Part shown: in pieces, positions 14,499 through 19,221 of the stretch
Layout of the letters: every line of letters begins with the position of its first letter
Position numbering within the stretch: position 1 is the first letter of the stretch
Origin: 2-12-FULL-60-25 sp964638165
GTDB lineage: Bacteria; Patescibacteriota; Patescibacteriia; 2-12-FULL-60-25
Assembly: GCA_964638165.1 (NCBI GenBank)
Contig: CAZWYJ010000014.1
Location: 1-19,221 of the forward strand
Direction of reading: 5' to 3'
Length of the DNA stretch: 19,221 bases
Notes under the pieces: generated by a model
The model's input: the letters and a program-made list of their open reading frames with translations, nothing else
Database searches by the model: none
Told to the model about the DNA's origin: nothing
Program-made: the position numbers and the translations under genes

Positions 14499-15215
14499 AT
14501 GTCATCATTGTCCATGGAAGAACTTAAACATCTTTTGATCGCGCAAAGATATCAGATAATTTTTGTTGGGGAAACGCATGGCTCGAAACAGAACGCAGTT
14601 TTAATTCAAGATATATGCTTGATATTGCTTCAAGCGTATACCCATATCGCGGTGGCGTTTGAATGGCCACTAACCCCCGTTGAAGGCGAAGCATTGCGCG
14701 GGTACGTACACGGCGGGTCAGCGCCAGAGACGTTGCCCGATTTTTTTCTGCATTCCGATGGGCGTTTTACGTACGAGCATGTTGGATTATTTGTTTGGAT
14801 GCGCGAATACGTTCGTATGCATGGGGATGCCATTGATGTTTTGTTTTTCGACACGAAGAATGAACGAATAAATCGGGAGGATGCTATGGGACAGATACTG
14901 AACGCTTACCAAGAAAACCATTCGGATAGGGTCATTCTCGCGGAGACGGGGAATTTTCACGCTCGGAAGAATGCAAAAAATACCCAGCGCTCATTAGCAA
15001 CGAACTTGCAAGATCGTTACGCGATTTTTTCGATTTTTGTACGATACCTATCCGGAAATATTATGGTAGATGGCGAGATGCGTGATGTCACGAAGGCATC
15101 ATCTCAACGGCAGGGTCCGGATCATTTTTTTGATGCGTGTATTGAAATACAAAGATCTGATGCAGCGGATGAACCTTCGGACTTGACGAAAATAAAAGAG
15201 ATGTTTACAGTCTAA
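14499..15215 (+). CDS. ChaN/EreA/TraB-superfamily-like protein
   Basis: Tentatively placed in the superfamily that includes haem-binding ChaN, erythromycin-esterase-like EreA and TraB/Tiki proteins. The evidence is the N-terminal IIFVGETHGSKQNAVLIQ (about 16-33) with its GExHGS motif, then VAFEWPLTPVEGEAL with a conserved-looking Glu, and ILAETGNFHARK near residue 150. That is the spacing of Glu/His motifs expected for these fold members. It has 238 residues from the ATG at 14499 and no signal peptide, so it is probably cytoplasmic. The 24-codon upstream extension (14427) overlaps the ATP-grasp end and a hairpin and is rejected. A TATACA (14483-14488) could serve as -10. No SD. Its role next to the ligase is unknown; hydrolysis of an ester is one possibility but unproven. 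Confidence 0.55.
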   Translation: MSSLSMEELKHLLIAQRYQIIFVGETHGSKQNAVLIQDICLILLQAYTHIAVAFEWPLTPVEGEALRGYVHGGSAPETLPDFFLHSDGRFTYEHVGLFVWMREYVRMHGDAIDVLFFDTKNERINREDAMGQILNAYQENHSDRVILAETGNFHARKNAKNTQRSLATNLQDRYAIFSIFVRYLSGNIMVDGEMRDVTKASSQRQGPDHFFDACIEIQRSDAADEPSDLTKIKEMFTV

Positions 15216-15493
15216 AAGTACTCAGAGCATCTCTGGGTCTATACAAAGAAAGGTAGATGGTAATGATCCCGTTCCTTTTGCAGTTTGCGGAAAAGCCGGT
15301 CGTCGAAGATCGGACATTGGCCACATCTGGTCCCGAGACCCCTGATCAGTCGGATGCGCAGCGAGCCGAGCAATTCCATACCCGTTGCGGGCATCCGCGG
15401 CATCGCGACGATTGATATTGCCGACGGCACGGGAGCGAGTCGGATTCTGGCTCACGAGAAGTTGGGGGGGGCTACTCTCGGAAGCTCTCTTCA
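15216..15493 (+). other. transcribed-looking spacer of unknown content
   Basis: It begins with a small hairpin (ACTCAGAG-CAT-CTCTGGGT, 15220-15238) and ends at a strong plus-strand terminator, so it is probably transcribed, either as the 3' UTR of the upstream gene or as a separate RNA. ORFs of 60-80 codons exist on both strands, but none has an SD, a credible start or a recognisable motif. It does not resemble tRNA, 5S RNA, tmRNA or RNase P RNA. A G8 tract lies at 15464-15471. Confidence 0.4.
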
Positions 15494-15534
15494 GACGGCG
15501 GAGCAGTCTTTAGCTCCGCCGTCGTTATTTTTTT
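15494..15534 (+). terminator. strong intrinsic terminator
   Basis: GACGGCGGAGC (15494-15504) and GCTCCGCCGTC (15513-15523) form a perfect 11-pair stem with an eight-base loop, followed by GTTATTTTTTTT. It ends plus-strand transcription coming from the 14499 gene or from the spacer. Confidence 0.95.
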
Positions 15535-15564
15535 TATGACCTTAGTTTCCAACTTCTAACGCAA

Positions 15565-15679
15565 CGAGTTTATTAAACTCGCTTATTCCGCGTCAGCTCT
15601 GCTGCGCGGTTACCGCATGGGGTATCGAAGTATAAGTCGAAGACTTGTCCTCCGATACCCCGTCAGCTCTGCTGCGGGG
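15565..15679. repeat. hairpin cluster with 16-nt direct repeat
   Basis: CGAGTTT-ATT-AAACTCG (15565-15581). Then two hairpins share the repeat CGTCAGCTCTGCTGCG (15591-15606 and 15661-15676) but have different, compensated outer stems: CCGCG/CGCGG (15588-15609) and CCCCG/CGGGG (15658-15679). Between them GGGGTATCG (15619-15627) pairs with CGATACCCC (15653-15661). Bases 15658-15661 are shared by two stems, which are therefore mutually exclusive. It abuts the tail of the pseudogene on its right. Confidence 0.75.
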
Positions 15680-16044
15680 TAATTGATTCTTTCTTTTGGC
15701 GTGCAATAGCCGAGCGTCTTCCCGCGTACGATTATGGCGCTACCTCTGACGTGCCCTCGTTCTCCACCAAATCGGATGATCCAATCGTCAATGTCGCCAT
15801 TCCGTATAATCATCTGAAACGGAGCAGCTGTTCCCGGAAAGTGCAATATTGAAGCCAAGATTTCTAACTCGGAGACGGTTCAAGAGCGTTTCCATAGTCA
15901 CGTCAAAATGGTCAATACTTTGTTGACTAAGGGTGCAGGAAATTTCCACGTTCACGTTCGCTTCACGCAGAATTTCGAATCCGCGCAGAGCGGGACGCGA
16001 GCTCCGTGCAGAACGAGGCTATTTTTCAAGCGATCCACACTCAT
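15676..16044 (-). pseudogene. frameshifted remnant resembling a radical SAM peptide maturase
   Basis: Three minus-strand frames together read like one protein. Frame A (from an ATG at 16044 with AGGAGG five bases upstream): MSVDRLKNSLVLHG. Frame B (about 15998-15791): RPALRGFEILREANVNVE, then ISCTLSQQSIDHF and LRVRNLGFNIALSG, then VSDDYTEW. Frame C (about 15795-15676): DDWIIRFGGERGHVRG and KTLGYCTPKERINYP. The order (SVD, RGxEILREAxVNV, LGFN) recalls the second half of radical SAM/SPASM enzymes. No CxxxCxxC cluster motif remains, so it cannot be active. The tail runs into the hairpin cluster. Family assignment is my inference from pattern only. Confidence 0.5.
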
Positions 16045-16114
16045 CGCGCCCTCCTGTGCAAAACATCCTCTATTTCCCCTAAAATAAGCCACTTTTCCTA
16101 AAAGCCTGTTAGGC

Positions 16115-16190
16115 TTGACATTCTCTTGCATCTATGCAATGATACTAACTATCCATCAGCGCTGGGTTTTTCCGGCGCAAGGGGGTGGAT
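16115..16190 (+). promoter_or_regulatory. repeated promoter-leader module, copy 3 (divergent)
   Basis: TTGACA (16115-16120), 17 bases, AATGAT (16138-16143). Fold: ATCCA (16151-16155) with TGGAT (16186-16190), enclosing GCGCTGG (16159-16165) paired with CCGGCGC (16172-16178) around a six-base loop, then AAGGGGG. The inner stem is entirely different in sequence from copies 1 and 2. It keeps the same seven pairs in the same place, including a T-G pair. A 12-codon frame (GTG at 16185 to TGA at 16223) follows but does not reach the gene. Confidence 0.82.
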
Positions 16191-16280
16191 GACAATCGTA
16201 CATTCGAGCACGTGAATAGGTGACAATGGTGTTGCCTCACTTACGTTGCTCAAGCGTACCTTGGACAATTCACGGGTGAT

Positions 16281-16303
16281 TGTGTGGCCATAGTGGCCAC
16301 ACA
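16281..16303 (+). promoter_or_regulatory. hairpin just upstream of the SD of the 16324 gene
   Basis: TGTGTGGCCA (16281-16290), loop TAG, TGGCCACACA (16294-16303): a perfect ten-pair stem. An A-rich single strand and the SD AAGGAG (16312-16317) follow. It would hold the region before the ribosome site and may stabilise the 5' UTR or influence initiation. It is absent from the other two leaders. Confidence 0.6.
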
Positions 16304-16323
16304 CAAAAAACAAGGAGATCGTC

Positions 16324-18348
16324 ATGGCAAACAGCAGCTGGAACTTCAAGGTTCTGCTCCTCGCGGTCATCCTTGGAGGTGGTCCGGCTTGTGCGCCTGA
16401 CGACCCCAAGGATTCGGATACTGTTCATCAGGGTTCTGCGTCTTCGACCGGCGGAAGCCTCGGAACGGGCGGAAACGCCTGGGACGGTGGTGAAACCGGA
16501 GCCGAGAACGGCGAAGGCGGCGCAGAGACCGGCGGGAGCAATCCCGCGGGTGGCAATGTCCAGACCGGCGGGAATTTCGAGACGGGCGGAAGCCCGTGCG
16601 TCGTGAATTGCGACGATGAGCCCGAAGAAGAGACTGGTGGCAACACTGGGATCGGCGGGAACGTCCAGACCGGCGGGAGCAATCCCGCGGGTGGCAATGT
16701 CCAGACCGGCGGGAACGTCCAGACGGGCGGAGAAGCTGGAGCCGAGAACGGCGAAGGCGGAAGCGAAGCGAATTCCACGGGCGGAGACAGCTCTACCGGG
16801 GGAACCTGCATCGTCAACTGTCCCGAGACCGGTGGCAACACCGGGATCGGCGGGAACGTCCAGACGGGTGGAGAAGCCGGGGCCGAGATCGGCGAAGGCG
16901 GGAACGTCCAGACGGGTGGATCTGCAACCGGTGGGAGCAATCCCACGGGCGGAACTGCTGGGACTGGTGGCGACATTGGAACCGGCGGTACGGCAACGGA
17001 GTGTGTTCCGTTGGATCGTCCATGCCAAGCTGACGAGGATTGTTGCTCGTACTTCGGGGAAGTGCAATTGTTCTGCAATCCCATGTATAGGAACAGCTGT
17101 CAGCCACCGACTGGATATTGCTCAGATCTCGACGAGCACTGCAACGGGGACTCTGTCGTTTGTTGCGATGGGCTCGACTGCGTGGATGGCCAGTGCGAGT
17201 CGAGGTTTGGTACTGGCGGGACGTCTGGTACGGGCGGAACTGCCGGAACCGGTGGCGACACCGGGACTGGTGGAACGGTAATCGAGTGCGAGCCTGGTTT
17301 GGATCCGGCAACGGAACCAGCCGAGCCGTTCTCGTGTCGTTCTCCGGTTCGGGACACGGACTTCGACCAGATCGTCGTGGAGTACAACCTCCAGATCATG
17401 AACGATGCATGGCGGTCTTCCGATGGCGTCGAGTACGCTGTCGCAGGTCCCTATGACGGGTTCTTCCTCTTCCGGAACTCCGGCTCCGGCTGGAGCGAGG
17501 TCGAGGAGGTGCGCGACGGCTTTCGGCCACTCATCGTTCGAGAGATCGACGGTCGGGTTTGCGCAGGTGGATCCGACGACGAGATAGCTCCGACTGCGAA
17601 GCTCCTCTGTAAGGAGGACGGTGCATGGGTCGAGCAAAACGTGGGATTCTGTCCCACGGGTTGTCCGAACGACAGCATCGAGGAGAAGTACGTCACGAAG
17701 ATCTCCTCTTCTGCAGATGGGACAGCGGCTATCACTGTCACGCGTTTCAATTTGGATGTCTGGGAGTCGGAAGATAGCATCTTCCTAAAGACTTCCGGCG
17801 GCGCTTGGGAGCGTCAGGCGCTCCCTGTGACGACCGGACTTCTGCTACATGACGTCTGGGTTCATTCCGCGTGCGATGCGTACGCCGTTGGATCTTACGA
17901 TGAGCATGGAATCGTGTTGCACTATAACGGGAGCACGTGGTCCGTGCTTGATGCGCCTGAAGGGGAGTTCGATGCTTTCCTTTCCGTTCACGGAAATGGA
18001 AGCGAGATCTACCTCGGAGGCGTATTCGAGATTGAGGGATACCCGCAGGGTCGTGGCGTCTTCAGCTCCGACCTGACCACGTGGCAGAGAGTCTCCATCG
18101 GAGGCGTATCCACGGGAGCTCTGTGGACTCCGTCTCTGGGATCGGCGGTTTTCGGCCAGGATGGTGGACCTTTCGGACAGACGGCTCTCCAGATTCTCTC
18201 CGAGGGAGAGTTCGAGGATCTCCTCCTGCTTGACGATGAGTTTTACGTTCGTAGTCTCTTCGGAGACGAGGACGGAATCATCATGGGGATGGATGGAGAT
18301 GAGGGAAGCGGGAGTCGTGCGATCATCTATCGCATGTCCTGCGAGTAA
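16324..18348 (+). CDS. surface lipoprotein: Gly/Thr repeats, two cystine-knot-like modules, propeller-like domain
   Basis: Predicted exported lipoprotein of 674 residues; function unknown. The signal peptide ends in GGPAC, lipid Cys23. Residues about 42-223 are a low-complexity stalk of NVQTGG, TGGSNPAGG, EAGAENGEGG and similar units, with two short CxVNC insertions (92-96 and 162-166). Residues 227-291 hold 12 Cys in two six-Cys modules, CX6CX5CCX9CX7C and CX6CX6CCX4CX4C, the order of inhibitor cystine knots. A second GTGG block (296-318) leads to a beta-rich domain (about 325-674). Its blades DVWVHSACDAYAVG (510-523) and GIVLHYNGSTW (529-539) match the lipoprotein at 11883. SD AAGGAG is six bases before the ATG. 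The style resembles myxobacterial-type TGG-repeat lipoproteins, so transfer is possible. Confidence 0.82.
   Translation: MANSSWNFKVLLLAVILGGGPACAPDDPKDSDTVHQGSASSTGGSLGTGGNAWDGGETGAENGEGGAETGGSNPAGGNVQTGGNFETGGSPCVVNCDDEPEEETGGNTGIGGNVQTGGSNPAGGNVQTGGNVQTGGEAGAENGEGGSEANSTGGDSSTGGTCIVNCPETGGNTGIGGNVQTGGEAGAEIGEGGNVQTGGSATGGSNPTGGTAGTGGDIGTGGTATECVPLDRPCQADEDCCSYFGEVQLFCNPMYRNSCQPPTGYCSDLDEHCNGDSVVCCDGLDCVDGQCESRFGTGGTSGTGGTAGTGGDTGTGGTVIECEPGLDPATEPAEPFSCRSPVRDTDFDQIVVEYNLQIMNDAWRSSDGVEYAVAGPYDGFFLFRNSGSGWSEVEEVRDGFRPLIVREIDGRVCAGGSDDEIAPTAKLLCKEDGAWVEQNVGFCPTGCPNDSIEEKYVTKISSSADGTAAITVTRFNLDVWESEDSIFLKTSGGAWERQALPVTTGLLLHDVWVHSACDAYAVGSYDEHGIVLHYNGSTWSVLDAPEGEFDAFLSVHGNGSEIYLGGVFEIEGYPQGRGVFSSDLTTWQRVSIGGVSTGALWTPSLGSAVFGQDGGPFGQTALQILSEGEFEDLLLLDDEFYVRSLFGDEDGIIMGMDGDEGSGSRAIIYRMSCE
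16447..16992 (+). repeat. Gly/Thr-coding repeat tract with 49-nt exact direct repeat
   Basis: The tract codes for TGG-containing units. The segment 16526-16574 recurs exactly at 16667-16715, an offset of 141 bases (47 codons). Shorter repeats such as GGGAACGTCCAGACGGG(C/T)GG occur several times. The near-identical DNA implies recent duplication or gene conversion and a length prone to change. Confidence 0.85.
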
Positions 18349-18369
18349 TCACCCGTGAAGTGCGCCACA

Positions 18370-18417
18370 GGCGGTGGGAAGAGAGTTGAAACAGACTCAT
18401 TCCCACCGCCGTTTTTT
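18370..18417 (+). terminator. intrinsic terminator
   Basis: GGCGGTGGGAA (18370-18380) and TTCCCACCGCC (18400-18410) form an 11-pair stem with a 19-base loop, followed by GTTTTTT. It ends the 16324 transcript. Confidence 0.92.
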
Positions 18418-18434
18418 ATCTGTGGATGATCGCC

Positions 18435-18465
18435 TTGACGCGTTTTTTTGCGAGTGTGGTATACT
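18435..18465 (+). promoter_or_regulatory. promoter with extended -10
   Basis: TTGACG (18435-18440), 19 bases, then TGGTATACT, in which TATACT (18460-18465) is preceded by TGn. Transcription would start about six bases before the ATG at 18478, giving a very short leader with no SD. Confidence 0.75.
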
Positions 18466-18477
18466 TTTATCAATTCT

Positions 18478-19221
18478 ATGAATAAGCGCTCTCTTTCCAT
18501 CATCACGGCTATTGCTGTTATCGCATTGCCAATCATCGGTTGGGCCGCCTATACGGGCCCAACAGGGAATCCTACAACCGGAAATCCTCCGGGTCCTGTT
18601 TGGCTCTCCCCATCCTCCGCTCAAACGGGCGATATTAATGTAAGCGGGTTCATACAGTCTTATGGGGATGTTATTTCCACGGGTGGAGATATTATCAGTT
18701 CAAATGGAGATCTTATTACATCCGCGGGCGATGTTTATATTCCTAATGGAAAGGCCATTCGCGTAGATCAAGCGAGTGCACAAACCGCGTTAAATATCGG
18801 AAACTGGGGTTCGAGTTCGCAGGGAGTTGCCGTTTCAGTCCTTGGAAATCTTTCAGTTAATGGCTATGGCCCGACCGCAGGTCGCGGAAGAATAAATACG
18901 TATCAAATTTGTCTCGACAATGGTTCGGATTGTCGCACCACGTGGCCGAGCGGATCGGTATCGGATATTTGGGTGAATACCACGGGGGATACGATGACGG
19001 GAACGTTAACCATTAGCGCGGCGGCATCTGCAAATGGTGGAGATTTTACAGGAGGAACTAACGGACTTTATGGCAAAGGTTCGACTGCTGGCGTGAGGGG
19101 AGATAATATGGGCGGAACCGGCTACGGAGGTCAGTTTTACGGAGGGGATTATGGCGTGTATGGAAATGGATCCTCGTACGGCGTGTACGGAGGGGGTGTC
19201 TACGGCGTGTACGGAAGCGGA
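18478..19221 (+). CDS. exported repeat protein, partial (runs off the window)
   Basis: An open frame of 248 codons without a stop to the window edge. An N-terminal signal or anchor (residues about 5-24, LSIITAIAVIALPIIGWAAY) is followed by a Pro/Gly-rich stretch. Beta-type repeats come next (SYGDVISTGGDIISSNGDL, continuing LITSAGDVYIPNGKAIRV). ICLDNGSDCRTTW has two Cys. NTTGDTMTGTLTI is a motif common in phage tail-fibre and large surface proteins. From about residue 185 Gly/Tyr repeats begin, with YGVYG units. The DNA repeat TACGGCGTGTACGGA is found at 19177-19191 and 19201-19215. Probably a large adhesin-like or fibre-like surface protein; its C-terminus is not visible. The start is fixed by the promoter. 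Confidence 0.78.
   Translation, partial: MNKRSLSIITAIAVIALPIIGWAAYTGPTGNPTTGNPPGPVWLSPSSAQTGDINVSGFIQSYGDVISTGGDIISSNGDLITSAGDVYIPNGKAIRVDQASAQTALNIGNWGSSSQGVAVSVLGNLSVNGYGPTAGRGRINTYQICLDNGSDCRTTWPSGSVSDIWVNTTGDTMTGTLTISAAASANGGDFTGGTNGLYGKGSTAGVRGDNMGGTGYGGQFYGGDYGVYGNGSSYGVYGGGVYGVYGSG

Noticed and set aside
15222..15539. ORFs of 63-84 codons on both strands in the spacer after the ChaN-like gene
   Set aside because: Starts are GTG or TTG without SD, no motif is recognised, and the plus-strand one reads through the terminator stem.
16447..16992. Regular repeats that could suggest a CRISPR array
   Set aside because: Repeats and spacers are not separated. The pattern is a coding tandem repeat in frame with the lipoprotein.
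16270..17084. Long minus-strand ORFs (265 and 218 codons) with Pro-rich PPVWTFPP-type repeats
   Set aside because: They are the antisense reading of the Gly/Thr repeat tract of the lipoprotein. They have no signal, SD or independent start evidence.

Overview
The window looks like chromosome of a Patescibacteria (CPR)-type bacterium. This is inferred from three things. A compact heat-shock operon has a shortened HrcA. Nearly every gene lacks a Shine-Dalgarno (SD) sequence and has a promoter almost touching its start codon. Many small exported proteins of unknown family are present. TGA is used as a stop (hrcA, murD), so this is not a TGA-recoded lineage. A 100-N assembly gap lies at 4838-4937.

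Region 1 (1-11.7 kb) is housekeeping. It holds a GT4 glycosyltransferase, a translin/TRAX-like protein, murD, then a sigma70-type promoter overlapped by a CIRCE operator, then hrcA-grpE-[gap]-hsp20-dnaK. After dnaK come an HD-domain (RelA/SpoT hydrolase-like) protein with a Lys-rich tail, a membrane-anchored exported protein, dnaJ, a multi-span membrane protein, and a convergent minus-strand membrane-anchored protein. The last two share a bidirectional terminator. Gaps between genes carry short AT-rich or palindromic repeats and one 120-nt foldback.

Region 2 (11.7-18.4 kb) is accessory and holds the most unusual signal. A promoter-plus-leader module occurs three times, at about 11765, 13377 and 16115. 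Each copy has TTGACA, 17 nt, an unusual -10, then a 5' RNA fold: ATCCA, a 7-bp inner hairpin, and a G5-TGGAT closing strand. The inner hairpin changes sequence but keeps its pairing in copy 3. The modules precede a lipoprotein, a graspetide/MvdD-type ATP-grasp ligase, and a second lipoprotein with Gly/Thr repeats, two cystine-knot-like modules and a domain paralogous to the first lipoprotein. These are also the only genes in the window with clear SD sequences. A ChaN/EreA-like gene and a frameshifted radical-SAM-like pseudogene (minus strand) lie in the same island. I read it as a small co-regulated surface/peptide-modification regulon, possibly acquired by transfer.

Region 3 (18.4 kb to the end) starts an exported repeat protein (TGDTMTG motif, YGVYG repeats) that runs off the window.
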